Source: Halopelagius longus | GTDB taxonomy: Archaea > Halobacteriota > Halobacteria > Halobacteriales > Haloferacaceae | Assembly: GCF_900100875.1 (NCBI RefSeq) | Contig: NZ_FNKQ01000001.1 | Coordinates: 248,001-312,000, forward strand | Length of the DNA: 64,000 nucleotides | Reading direction: 5' to 3' | Shown: in pieces, positions 56,306 to 64,000 of the stretch | How the letters are laid out: every line of letters starts with the position of its first letter | Position numbering within the stretch: the first letter of the stretch is position 1 | Position numbers and translations under genes: made by a program | The notes under the pieces: generated by a model | What the model was told of the DNA's origin: nothing | What the model saw: the letters and a program-made list of their open reading frames with translations, nothing else | Databases searched by the model: none

Positions 56306-57256
56306 GTGCCTCCCGCGATAGAGATACGCGATCTACGGAAGTCGTACGGCGACGTGCAGGCGCTCTCCGGTGTGGACCTCGACGTGCCAGAGGGCTCTTT
56401 CTTCGGCCTGCTGGGACCGAACGGCGCGGGGAAGACGACGTTCATCAACGTCCTCGTCGGTCTGGTCCGGAAGTCGGGCGGGACGGCCCGCGTCTTCGGC
56501 CACGACGTCGAGGACGACTACCGCGAGGCGCGGGACAAGATAGGCCTCGCCCCGCAGGAGTTCAACGTGGACCGTTTCTTTCCCATCCGGGAGGTTCTGG
56601 AACACAAGGCGGGCTACCACGGCGTCCCCAAGAGCGAGGCCCGAGAGCGCGCCGACGAGGTGCTGAAGCGAGTGGGCATCTACGACAAGCGCGACACCCG
56701 CTTCGATTGGCTCTCCGGCGGAATGAAGCGCCGGTTCATGCTCGCGCGCGCCCTCATCACCGAACCGGACCTGCTCATCCTCGACGAACCGACGGCGGGC
56801 GTCGACGTGCAACTGCGCCACGAACTGTGGGAGACCATCACCGACCTCAACGACCACGGGACGACCATCCTCCTGACGACGCACTACATCGAGGAGGCCG
56901 AACGCCTCTGCGACGAGGTGGCCATCTTAGACTCCGGACGCGTCGTGGACGTGGCGAGTCCGGACGAACTGATGGACCGCGGGACCGACCGCATCACCGT
57001 CTCCCTGCGGGACCCGCCCGCCGCGGTGCCCGACCTCTCGGCCCTCGACGGCCAGTACGAGGCGGCCGAACTCACGGAGTCGGGCCTCGCGGTCACCGCC
57101 CAGCAGGGCGGTCTGGTCGCCCCGGACCTCGTCCGCGCACTCGACAGGGCGGGCCACGAGATTGTGGACCTCGAAATAACCCGAACCTCACTCGAAGAGG
57201 TGTTCGTCGAGATGACGCGGCAGGACGACCGCGAGACGATGGAGGTGTCGAACTGA
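56306..57256 (+). CDS. ABC-2 exporter ATP-binding protein
   Basis: A 316-residue ABC ATPase starting with GTG. Walker A GPNGAGKTT, Q-loop LAPQEFNVDRFFP, signature LSGGMKRRFMLARAL, Walker B LLILDEPTAGVD and the switch His in LLTTHYIEEAERL. The C-terminal 90 residues are the DrrA/NodI-type extension. It energises export by the permease that follows with a 1-nt overlap; substrate unknown (polysaccharide, drug or lipid). Confidence 0.92.
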   Translation: MPPAIEIRDLRKSYGDVQALSGVDLDVPEGSFFGLLGPNGAGKTTFINVLVGLVRKSGGTARVFGHDVEDDYREARDKIGLAPQEFNVDRFFPIREVLEHKAGYHGVPKSEARERADEVLKRVGIYDKRDTRFDWLSGGMKRRFMLARALITEPDLLILDEPTAGVDVQLRHELWETITDLNDHGTTILLTTHYIEEAERLCDEVAILDSGRVVDVASPDELMDRGTDRITVSLRDPPAAVPDLSALDGQYEAAELTESGLAVTAQQGGLVAPDLVRALDRAGHEIVDLEITRTSLEEVFVEMTRQDDRETMEVSN

Positions 57257-58026
57257 TGTCGAGCGTCGATATGACCGGGTTCGTCGCCCTCCTGCGGCGC
57301 GAAATCCTCCGGTTCCTCCGCCGCCCCCGCAACACGTTCGTCCCGCCGTTCATCACGAACGTGCTGTACTTCTCCGTCTTCGGCGTCATCCTCGGGGAGC
57401 GAATCAACGAAATCGCGGGCGTCCCGTACATCCTCTTTATCCTGCCGGGTCTCATCGTCCTCGGAGCCATCTCGAACGCCTTCGAGAACGCTTCCTTCTC
57501 CATCTTCCACGGTCGCTGGAACCGCTACATCGAGGAGGCGTTGACGTCGCCGCTCTCCTACTCCTCGATGGTGTGGGCGTACATCCTCTCCTCGGCGCTC
57601 CGGGGGGTCATCGTCGGCACACTCGTCGCCATCATCGGCGCGTTCTTCACGTCGGTGGGCGTCACCCACCCGTTCTATCTGGTCGCGTTCATGCTCGTCA
57701 TCACCCTGCTCTTCGCGAGTCTGGGCGTCCTCGGCGGCCTCTGGGCGGAGGACTTCGACGACCTGACGATGCTGAACCAGTTCATCCTCCGACCGCTGGT
57801 GTTCTTCGGCGGCGTCTTCTACTCCATCGCGGAACTGCCGCAGACGCTCCAGCAGGTGTCGCTCCTGAACCCGATGATATACATGGTCAACGGCGTCCGG
57901 TACGGCTTCCTCGGCGTCAGCGAGGTGGACCCGAACACCTCGCTCGCCGTCCTCGTCGTCTTCGCCGCCGTCGTCACCGCGTTCAACGTCGCCCTCTTCC
58001 GCCGCGGGTACGGCCTGACGGACTGA
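57256..58026 (+). CDS. ABC-2 type permease
   Basis: A 256-residue membrane protein with six helices and the ABC-2 motif FDDLTMLNQFILRPLVFFGGVFYSIAELPQTLQQVSLLNPMIYMVNGVRYGFLG. It begins at the ATG that overlaps the ATPase stop by one base, forming a two-gene exporter. Related systems export polysaccharides or drugs; no substrate gene is linked here. Confidence 0.92.
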   Translation: MSSVDMTGFVALLRREILRFLRRPRNTFVPPFITNVLYFSVFGVILGERINEIAGVPYILFILPGLIVLGAISNAFENASFSIFHGRWNRYIEEALTSPLSYSSMVWAYILSSALRGVIVGTLVAIIGAFFTSVGVTHPFYLVAFMLVITLLFASLGVLGGLWAEDFDDLTMLNQFILRPLVFFGGVFYSIAELPQTLQQVSLLNPMIYMVNGVRYGFLGVSEVDPNTSLAVLVVFAAVVTAFNVALFRRGYGLTD

Positions 58027-58080
58027 CTCGGACCCTTCTCTTCGGTCCCCTAGACTGCTTACCAAGAAAATCGGTCTACA

Positions 58081-58094
58081 CGAGAAAGCATATA
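58081..58094 (+). promoter_or_regulatory. BRE/TATA promoter of the 57-aa gene (twin 1)
   Basis: CGAGAAAGCATATA combines a purine-rich BRE and TATA box. Its first base is 36 nt before the ATG at 58117. The first 11 bases recur exactly at 58429-58439 before the next gene at the same distance. Confidence 0.65.
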
Positions 58095-58116
58095 GCCCAG
58101 TTAGAGAACCATCTGT

Positions 58117-58290
58117 ATGCAAGAGTCCTCCTTCCTTTTGTCCCTCGCTGCTACTGTTATTCGTTCCACCACGCTTGCTCCAGCAGGTGACTCCGCCCCG
58201 ATTTGGCAAGCGACGGTGATGAATCTCGTTATCGTCGCGCTGTTACTTCTGATACTTGTCGGATTCCTCCTCCTCTTACTTCGGAGATAG
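58117..58290 (+). CDS. 57-residue single-pass membrane protein
   Basis: A small gene with ATG start. The N-terminal half is mildly hydrophobic with Ser/Thr/Pro (residues 1-30), the C-terminal half is one strong helix MNLVIVALLLLILVGFLLLLL ending in two Arg, giving an anchor with a tiny cytoplasmic tail. Codons such as GCT, ACT, GTT, ATT and CGT in a row make its third positions AT-richer than neighbours, a sign of relaxed selection or recent arrival. It has its own promoter and a downstream hairpin. Confidence 0.62.
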   Translation: MQESSFLLSLAATVIRSTTLAPAGDSAPIWQATVMNLVIVALLLLILVGFLLLLLRR

Positions 58291-58312
58291 GACGTCTGAA
58301 CGGGCGGGCAGC

Positions 58313-58327
58313 ACCAGCAATGCTGGT
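58313..58327 (+). terminator. Stem-loop after the 57-aa gene
   Basis: ACCAGC-AAT-GCTGGT, a 6-bp stem with 3-nt loop starting 23 nt after the stop at 58290. No long T-run follows, only CACGTTCTC. Weak terminator candidate. Confidence 0.35.
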
Positions 58328-58428
58328 CACGTTCTCTATACCGGGCGATTCGCTGTCTCCCCGACGACACCGCCCTCCGAGAGGTTCTTCCGCAGAAGCT
58401 GTGCGTCTCTCACACGGAGTCGATACAC

Positions 58429-58445
58429 CGAGAAAGCATTTATCG
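58429..58445 (+). promoter_or_regulatory. BRE/TATA promoter of the 100-aa gene (twin 2)
   Basis: CGAGAAAGCATTTATC; the first 11 bases are identical to 58081-58091 and lie 37 nt before the GTG at 58466, against 36 nt at the first copy. The TATA part is at the leaderless distance and supports the GTG start. Confidence 0.6.
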
Positions 58446-58465
58446 ACCGTCCGCGATGGCCGGTC

Positions 58466-58768
58466 GTGGTCCCCTCGAAACGGATACTCGTCGTCGCGGC
58501 GGTTAGCGCCGCGTGGAGCGTCGTCGGAACGGAAGCGTTCGAGACGCTCTTCGCCCTCGACGGTCCTCCCGCCCCGGCGGCGGCACTCGCCGTTCTTCTC
58601 GTCTGTGTGGTCGGATACGGCTTCTCTCACGTTCGACGCCCGAGAACGACGGCGGTGCTCTGTTTCGTCGCCGCCCTCTCGTTCGTCGTCGGCTTCGTCG
58701 CCTTCTTCGCGTGGAGTGCGGCGACGTCGTTCCCCGACGCCGTACCCGCGTTCGTCCTCCGGTCCTAG
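58466..58768 (+). CDS. Three-helix membrane protein, probably leaderless GTG start
   Basis: A 100-residue protein with three membrane helices (RILVVAAVSAAWSVVGTEAF, APAAALAVLLVCVVGYGF and TAVLCFVAALSFVVGFVAFFAWSAAT). The frame is open further up, but that part overlaps the preceding small gene and is Ser/Arg-rich. The twin promoter 37 nt upstream fixes the start at GTG 58466. Function unknown. It is followed by ggt after 85 nt. Confidence 0.65.
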   Translation: MVPSKRILVVAAVSAAWSVVGTEAFETLFALDGPPAPAAALAVLLVCVVGYGFSHVRRPRTTAVLCFVAALSFVVGFVAFFAWSAATSFPDAVPAFVLRS

Positions 58769-58853
58769 TAGCGGAGTCGAATCCGCCGCGAGCGATACCT
58801 TCCCCTTTTCCCCTTCGGGTGGACTTTTGGCCGCCGTTTCCGAACTGTCGCGC

Positions 58854-60485
58854 ATGGATATCGACGGGAACGCGGACTTAGACAGGTTCACCTCGCGTCG
58901 TTCGACGGTGTACGGGCAACGCGGCGTCGTGGCGACGAGCCAACCCCTCGCCGCCGAGGCGGGTATCGAGACGCTTCGGGAGGGCGGCAACGCCTTCGAC
59001 GCCGCCGTCGCCACCGCGGCGGCCCTGAACGTCGTCGAACCCACCTCGACGGGACTCGGCGGCGACGTGTTCGCCCTCTACCGGACGGCCGACGGCGAGG
59101 TGGGCGCGATGCGCAGTTGCGGCGGTGCGCCCGCGGACGCGACCATCGAGAACGTCCGAGAAGCCGTCGCCGAGGAGGAGGGCGTGGACCCCGAAGACGC
59201 CGAGATGCCCGACACCGGCCCCCACGCCGTCACCGTCCCCGGCACCGCCCGCGGGTGGGAGGTGACCGTCGAGGAACTCGGGCGATTGACGCTCCCGGAC
59301 GCCCTCGAACCGGCGATTCGCTACGCCACCGAGGGCTACCCCGTCTCGGAGGTCGTCGCCAGCCAGTGGGAACACGGCGAGGACCTGTTCGAGAGCGACA
59401 ACGCCCGCGAGGCGTACCTCTTCGACGGCGACGCGCCCGACGTGGGCCAGACCGTCACCCTGCCGAAACTCGGCGCGACGATGGAACGCATCGCCGAGGA
59501 GGGCGCGGACGTGGTGTACGAGGGTGACATCGCCGAGCAAATCGCCGCCGAGGTGCAGGAGGCCGGGGGCTTCCTGACCGTCTCCGACCTCGCGGACTTC
59601 GAACCGGAGTTTCCCGACCCCGTCTCGACGACGTACAACGGCGCGGAAATATTCGAACTCCCGCCGAACAATCAGGGCTTCGTCGCACTCGAAGCGCTGA
59701 ACGTCGCGGAGGAACTCGGCGCGGGCGAGTACCCCCTCGATTCGCCTGACCGAATCCACTACTTCGCGGAGGCGACGAAACTCGCCTTCCGCGACGGTCA
59801 CCGCTACGTCACCGACCCCGAGTACGAGGAGATACCGCCCCTCGCCTCGAAGGAGTGGGCGAGAACGCGCGCCGAGGAGGTGAGCGAGGAGGCGAACCGC
59901 GATGTCTCCTTCGGCGTCCCCGACGCCAACGCCGAGGACGCGGACACCGTCCTCCTCACCGTCGCCGACGACGAGGGCAACGTCGTCTCCTACATCAACT
60001 CCCGGTTCGCCGGGTTCGGGTCGGGCCTCGTCGCCGGCGACACCGGCATCGCCCTCCAGAACCGCGGGAGTTCCTTCTCTCTGGACCCCGACCACCCGAA
60101 CCGCCTCGAACCGGGCAAGCGGCCGTTCCACACCCTGATTCCGGCGCTCGCGAAGTTCGACGAGGACGACTGGGCGGCCTTCGGCGTCATGGGCGGGTAC
60201 ATGCAACCGCAGGGGCACGTGCAGGTGATATCGAACGTCGTCGATTACGGGATGCCGCTTCAGGCGGCCCTCGATTACCCCCGGTGGCGCTACCGCGAGG
60301 ACGACACGCTCGCCGTCGAGGAACGCCTCAGCGACAGTCTCGGCACGAAACTCGTCCGGCGGGGACACGACGTGCGTCTGCTCTCACCCGGCACGTTCGG
60401 CGGCGCGCAGATAGCGCGGAACGATAACGGAACGCTCTCCGCGGCGACCGAACCTCGGAAGGACGGGAACGCGCAGGGCTACTGA
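58854..60485 (+). CDS. ggt: Gamma-glutamyltransferase family protein
   Basis: A 543-residue Ntn-hydrolase proenzyme. The large-chain part has GVVATSQPLAAEAGIETLREGGNAFDAAVATAAALNVVEPTSTGLGGDVFALY and PGTARGWEVTVEELG. Self-cleavage should expose the Thr of EDADTVLLTVADDEGNVVS, followed by small-chain blocks SRFAGFGSGLVAGDTGIALQNRG and GKRPFHTLIPAL. Such enzymes cleave or transfer gamma-glutamyl groups; haloarchaea use gamma-glutamylcysteine instead of glutathione. No signal peptide is seen, so a cytoplasmic site is likely. Confidence 0.9.
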   Translation: MDIDGNADLDRFTSRRSTVYGQRGVVATSQPLAAEAGIETLREGGNAFDAAVATAAALNVVEPTSTGLGGDVFALYRTADGEVGAMRSCGGAPADATIENVREAVAEEEGVDPEDAEMPDTGPHAVTVPGTARGWEVTVEELGRLTLPDALEPAIRYATEGYPVSEVVASQWEHGEDLFESDNAREAYLFDGDAPDVGQTVTLPKLGATMERIAEEGADVVYEGDIAEQIAAEVQEAGGFLTVSDLADFEPEFPDPVSTTYNGAEIFELPPNNQGFVALEALNVAEELGAGEYPLDSPDRIHYFAEATKLAFRDGHRYVTDPEYEEIPPLASKEWARTRAEEVSEEANRDVSFGVPDANAEDADTVLLTVADDEGNVVSYINSRFAGFGSGLVAGDTGIALQNRGSSFSLDPDHPNRLEPGKRPFHTLIPALAKFDEDDWAAFGVMGGYMQPQGHVQVISNVVDYGMPLQAALDYPRWRYREDDTLAVEERLSDSLGTKLVRRGHDVRLLSPGTFGGAQIARNDNGTLSAATEPRKDGNAQGY

Positions 60486-60527
60486 GACGGGAAACAGTCA
60501 AGTCATCGGACGTGTCACGTTGGTACA

Positions 60528-61919
60528 ATGACGAATCTGGGTCGGCGGGGATTTCTCTCGCGCGTCGGGGCGGCCGCGTTCGGAGTGGCCGCCGGTTCGG
60601 GCGTCGCGGGCGCGCAGACGGCGGACGGCGGCGAGCGTGCGGGCGGCGGCGGTGCCGACGGCGGGTTCGACCCGGCGCGCGACGGGTTCGGCTTCCCGAA
60701 CTGGGCGGGCGGCGACAGGGACGCCTACCCCGGTCACGACCACCGGGCCGTCTCGAACCAGGCGGTCAAAGAGCGCATCCGGAACGACTGGCGCGGCGAT
60801 TTCGCCGACCTGTTCGGCGTGGGCGTCGGCGAACTCCCGCCGTCGCTCGTTGACCTCATATCCTCGCAGATTCGCGTCGGCGTCGCCCAACTGGCCTCGA
60901 CGAACGGCCACTGTTACGGGATGATATTCACCGCACAGGAACTGTTCGAACGGCCGGAGTCGCTCCCCGCGGACGCCGACGCCGCCGCCGACCTGCACAG
61001 CCCGGAAGTGACGCTTTCGGACGGCGAGACGACCGTCGGGCGTCGAATCGACCGTTACCAGTCGTCGCAGATTCTCGACGTGTACGCGTGGCTCGGCCGC
61101 CGGCGGATGCTCACCCCGGCGAAGATAGACTACACCGCGGAGATGTCGGCGCTCACGGCCTGCGTGGACGCCTTCGGAACCGCGACGGTCACCCTCGTGG
61201 ACACCGAGACGCGCCTCTCCCATCAGGTTCTCGTCTACGACTACGAGGAGACCGGCGGCGGCGTCGAACTCCGCCTGTACGACCCGAACGTCCCCGCGCA
61301 GGGCTACCGAAAGGGACGGCGGCGCACCCTCTCGGTCCGACCGACAGAGGAGTTCCCGGTGGTCGGCCACCCGACGTACGACGCGTTGGTGTTCAACCGC
61401 TGGGACCGCGCCATCCGCGCGGGGGCGTCCGTGACCGCGCCGCGACGCGCCGACGACGAGGCCGACTTCGGCCACCTCCTTGACTGCGCGGTTCGGTTCT
61501 CCGTGGACTCGGCGGACGTGGCGTTCACCGCCGTCGGGCCCGACGGCGACCCGGTGGGACGGACCCACGGCGCGTTCACGGACCGGACCCGTTCGGACGT
61601 GCACGCGACCCGGTACCGCTACGGCGCGTCGCACGGCACGTACCGACTCTCGGTCGTCGGCCGCCGAGCGACGGCGTACGAACTCCGCGCGCAGGTGGCC
61701 GGGACGGACGGCGGCGCGTTGGACCGGACCGTCTCGGGCCGCGTCGGCGCCGGCGACGTCCACGAGTACGTGGTCCGCGTGCCCGAAGGGTCGATTCGGC
61801 GCGCCGGGACGGCGTTCTCCGCGGGCCTTCGGGGGTCCGTCGACCCGTCGAGCGCAGTGGGCGGTGCGGCGGGCGGGGCGGCCCTCGGCGGGTACCTCGT
61901 CCACCGGTACGGGAACTGA
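60528..61919 (+). CDS. Tat-exported putative papain-like cysteine hydrolase
   Basis: A 463-residue protein. A twin-arginine signal peptide opens it (NLGRRGFLSRVGAAAFGVAAG, cleavage near GAQTA). A Gly/Ala-rich linker leads to a domain with a Cys-His-Asp triad pattern: Cys129 in NGHCYGMIFTAQELF, His232 in SHQVLVYDYEE and Asp252-Pro-Asn in LRLYDPNVPAQGY, as in papain-like and C39-like folds. The last 130 residues are beta-rich (a carbohydrate- or protein-binding-like domain) and end with a Gly/Ala-rich, weakly hydrophobic tail. Function inferred only. Confidence 0.7.
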   Translation: MTNLGRRGFLSRVGAAAFGVAAGSGVAGAQTADGGERAGGGGADGGFDPARDGFGFPNWAGGDRDAYPGHDHRAVSNQAVKERIRNDWRGDFADLFGVGVGELPPSLVDLISSQIRVGVAQLASTNGHCYGMIFTAQELFERPESLPADADAAADLHSPEVTLSDGETTVGRRIDRYQSSQILDVYAWLGRRRMLTPAKIDYTAEMSALTACVDAFGTATVTLVDTETRLSHQVLVYDYEETGGGVELRLYDPNVPAQGYRKGRRRTLSVRPTEEFPVVGHPTYDALVFNRWDRAIRAGASVTAPRRADDEADFGHLLDCAVRFSVDSADVAFTAVGPDGDPVGRTHGAFTDRTRSDVHATRYRYGASHGTYRLSVVGRRATAYELRAQVAGTDGGALDRTVSGRVGAGDVHEYVVRVPEGSIRRAGTAFSAGLRGSVDPSSAVGGAAGGAALGGYLVHRYGN

Positions 61920-62064
61920 ATCGCGTCAGTTCTCGCCGGCGGGGGTAGTCCGACGACGTCTCCGCTCTTCTTCGGCCCGAACCGGCCGTCGCGCCTCGCG
62001 TTCGCGGTGCTCGCCCGCTAACCGACGAAAGTAAACGCGCTCTCGCCGTACTCCGAACGAGACG

Positions 62065-62565
62065 ATGCCGCCATCGAACGGAGCGACCGAACGGCAGGAC
62101 CGCTACGGACTCGACGACGTGAGCAACCCCGTCGCCGCCGCCCTCGGCAAGTTCGTCCCGCAGTCGGTCGTCCGCCGGTCGCTCTCGGTGACCGTCGAGA
62201 CCGACCGCGAGGTGTACGCCCGCGGCGACCCGGTGGAACTGACCGTCGTAATCGAGAACTCGTTTCCCCTGCCCGTCGCCGTCGAGACGGAGACGCGACG
62301 GCTCTGGGGGTGGACGGTCGACGGCGAACTCGAAGCCAGCGACGAACGGGTGTACCTCGGCGACGCCACCGGAACGCTCGCCTTCCGGGCGAGAGAGCGG
62401 AAAGTCCTCACGCACACGTGGGACGGGCGGTTCAAGCGCGTCGGCGGGGATGGAGAACCGACCCGGTGGGTCGAAGCGGAACCGGGCGTCCACGAGGTCG
62501 GTGCGTTCGTCGCCGTGCCCGGAACGCGACCGAGCGACAGCGTCGAGATACGGGTCGAAAAGTAA
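62065..62565 (+). CDS. BsuPI-like beta-sandwich protein
   Basis: A 166-residue soluble protein. The core SLSVTVETDREVYARGDPVELTVVIENSFPLPVAVETETRRLWGWTVDGELEASDERVY...LTHTWDGRFKRVGG...VEAEPGVHEVGAFVAV has the order of strands seen in BsuPI, the intracellular proteinase-inhibitor domain of Bacillus. Assignment is by eye and moderate. It follows the Tat-exported hydrolase by 145 nt in the same direction. No signal peptide. Confidence 0.6.
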   Translation: MPPSNGATERQDRYGLDDVSNPVAAALGKFVPQSVVRRSLSVTVETDREVYARGDPVELTVVIENSFPLPVAVETETRRLWGWTVDGELEASDERVYLGDATGTLAFRARERKVLTHTWDGRFKRVGGDGEPTRWVEAEPGVHEVGAFVAVPGTRPSDSVEIRVEK

Positions 62566-62591
62566 CGCGAACGGCTACCGCGAGGTGGCCG

Positions 62592-63878
62592 TCAGTCGGC
62601 GGTTTCGCCGCCGCCCTCGCGGTGGAGGTGACACGCCGCGAGGTGGGGTCCGTCTCCGAACTCGGGGTCGACTTCGTACGCCGGCAGTTCCTTCGCGCAG
62701 ATGGACTGCTCGGCGAACGACTCGACGAGTCGGTCCGCGGCGGTCTCCCACTCGTCTTCGAGAACCTCGTCGATGCTCGTCTCGACGATGCGTCCGGCCT
62801 CGCCGCCGGGCGTCCCGTCGGGGAAGAACTCCGCGCGAAGGGACGCCTCGCCCTCGACTTCGAACGTCTTGCGCTCGACGGCGCGCATGAATCGACGCAC
62901 GTCCTCCCACTCGCTCTTCGTCAGGTCGTACTCCGGGGGCGAGATGAGTTTCGGACACCGCGTGCGGAAGCGACATCCGGAGGGCGGGTCGATGGGCGAC
63001 GGCACGTCGCCTTCGAGGACGCCGCGTTGGCCCCGCGCCCGCGGGTCGGGCACCGGAATCGACTGGAGCAACGCGTCGGTGTAGGGGTGCTGGGGGTTCT
63101 CGAACAGTTCGTCCGTCTCGGCGAGTTCGACCAACTGACCGAGGTACATCACGGCCACGCGGTCGGAGATGTGGCGGATGACCGAGAGGTCGTGACTGAT
63201 GAACAGGTACGTCAGCCCGAACTCGTCCTGCAGTTCGCGCATCGTGTTCAGCACCTGCGCTTGGATGGAGGCGTCGAGCGCCGACGTGGGTTCGTCGCAG
63301 ACGATGAAGTCCGGGTTGACCGCGAGTGCGCGCGCGAGGTTGACACGCTGGCGTTGCCCGCCGGAGAACTGGTGGGGGTACCGGTTGTAGTGCTGGGGGT
63401 CGAGTCCGACCTTCTCCAACAGCATCCGGGCGCGTTCCTCGCGTTCGCCCTCGTACAGTCCGTGGGCCTTCATCGGTTCCTCGACGATGGGTCCGACCTT
63501 CATCCGCGGGTCGAGCGACGACTGCGGGTCCTGGAAGATCATCTGCATGTCCTTCCGCATCGACCGCAGTTCCTCGCCGCCGATTTCCGCGAGGTTCTTG
63601 CCCTTGAACAGGACGGACCCGTCGGTCGGTTCGAGCAGTCTGAGGATGGTCCGCGCGAGCGTCGATTTGCCGCACCCGGACTCGCCGACGAGTCCGACCG
63701 TCTCGCCCTTGGCGATGTCGAACGTCACGTCGTCTACGGCCTTGACCGTCTCCGTCTCGAAGAACGCGGAGAGCAGTCCCTCCCCCTGCGTGAAGTGTTT
63801 GGTCAGCCCGTCGATTTCGATGAGCGTTTCGCCGAATCCGACCGAGTCCGTCTCTTCTCTGGTTATTACTTCGCTCAT
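62592..63878 (-). CDS. Peptide ABC transporter ATP-binding protein (DppF/OppF type)
   Basis: A 428-residue ABC ATPase for di/oligopeptide or related uptake. Walker [16 protein letters not shown]-loop [13 protein letters not shown], signature [15 protein letters not shown], Walker [17 protein letters not shown], switch His [11 protein letters not shown]. The oligopeptide C-terminal region begins [12 protein letters not shown] but a charged insert of about 100 residues separates it from the final Cys-His block HLAACHLH, making the protein longer than the usual 330. Its ATG overlaps the upstream ATPase stop by 4 nt. Confidence 0.9.
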   Translation of the reverse strand: MSEVITREETDSVGFGETLIEIDGLTKHFTQGEGLLSAFFETETVKAVDDVTFDIAKGETVGLVGESGCGKSTLARTILRLLEPTDGSVLFKGKNLAEIGGEELRSMRKDMQMIFQDPQSSLDPRMKVGPIVEEPMKAHGLYEGEREERARMLLEKVGLDPQHYNRYPHQFSGGQRQRVNLARALAVNPDFIVCDEPTSALDASIQAQVLNTMRELQDEFGLTYLFISHDLSVIRHISDRVAVMYLGQLVELAETDELFENPQHPYTDALLQSIPVPDPRARGQRGVLEGDVPSPIDPPSGCRFRTRCPKLISPPEYDLTKSEWEDVRRFMRAVERKTFEVEGEASLRAEFFPDGTPGGEAGRIVETSIDEVLEDEWETAADRLVESFAEQSICAKELPAYEVDPEFGDGPHLAACHLHREGGGETAD

Positions 63879-64000
63879 TCGTCGTCACCTCTGGCTTCGA
63901 CGAGGCCGCCGCCGAACGCCTCCGTGGCCTCCGTCTCCAACGGTTCCGCGTCGTCGTAGCCGACGTTCTCGTACTTCACACAGGAGACCATGTGCCGCGC
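63875..64000 (-). CDS. Peptide ABC transporter ATP-binding protein (DppD/OppD type), C-terminal end
   Basis: Only the last 41 residues are in the window. They start [17 protein letters not shown], matching the Cys-containing end of the oligopeptide-transporter C-terminal domain, and finish with an acidic tail ARGDDE. The stop overlaps the next ATPase start (ATGA), as in dpp/opp operons. The rest of the operon lies beyond the window. Confidence 0.7.
   Translation of the reverse strand, partial: ARHMVSCVKYENVGYDDAEPLETEATEAFGGGLVEARGDDE

Overview
The window is chromosomal DNA of a halophilic archaeon (class Halobacteria; the style fits Haloferacaceae relatives such as Halogeometricum or Haloferax, genus not resolved). 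The grounds are very high G+C, strongly acidic predicted proteins, short AT-rich TATA-type promoters about 27 bases before many start codons (leaderless transcripts), and archaeal core genes: aIF5B, eIF1/SUI1, a PAN proteasome ATPase, Nob1, Pus10, pyruvoyl arginine decarboxylase, F420 genes, aconitase and isocitrate lyase. I see no rRNA, no complete tRNA, no CRISPR, no insertion sequence and no integrase. This is ordinary, dense chromosome rather than an island.

Layout. 1-8.6 kb: tail of a zinc alcohol dehydrogenase, an EngB-type GTPase, a formyltransferase, a divergent ThuA / Gfo-Idh-MocA pair, a Nudix-eIF2B fusion, then cofE and a Mer-like F420 enzyme. 8.6-18.4 kb: small proteins, mutL/mutS (8-nt overlap) and a MoxR-DUF58-transglutaminase operon. 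18.5-25.6 kb: eIF1, rhodanese, Nudix hydrolase, two small haloarchaeal proteins, a HalOD1 protein and a 1071-residue Bat-type sensor/regulator, rimI. 25.7-32.4 kb: aconitase, a dUTPase/dCTP deaminase-like enzyme, PAN, pdaD, an Lrp regulator, a second HalOD1 protein, and two very small genes (a 41-aa zinc finger and a 59-aa membrane protein). 32.5-35.4 kb: aIF5B, PRC-barrel, nob1. 35.4-43.4 kb: an HExxH protein, CPBP protease, pgi, a membrane gene convergent with a CDP-alcohol phosphatidyltransferase-PHP-TVP38 operon, GNAT and small proteins. 43.4-52.2 kb: secFD, rnhB, UbiA prenyltransferase, 7TM histidine kinase, a 50-aa protein, pus10 and a small gene whose ribosome site lies in a tRNA-like helix. 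52.2-64 kb: a structured spacer, aceA with a coupled repeat protein, a lone SDH/FRD-type flavoprotein, a two-gene ABC exporter, two small membrane genes with near-identical promoters, ggt, a Tat-exported putative cysteine hydrolase followed by a BsuPI-like protein, and the end of a peptide ABC transporter operon.

Most genes are housekeeping and run as short units with 1-11 nt overlaps (cofE/mer, mutS/mutL, DUF58/transglutaminase, CDP-alcohol/PHP, secF/secD, repeat protein/aceA, ABC ATPase/permease, dppD/dppF). The less ordinary material is in small units: the aceA leader protein with a duplicated 19-residue module, the 52.2-52.6 kb structured region, the twin promoters at 58.1 and 58.4 kb, the very small genes, a fusion enzyme that has lost its expected catalytic cysteine, and a Bat-type regulator with a dead receiver next to a 12-bp palindrome. 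Functions given below come from motifs and family knowledge; no database search was possible.
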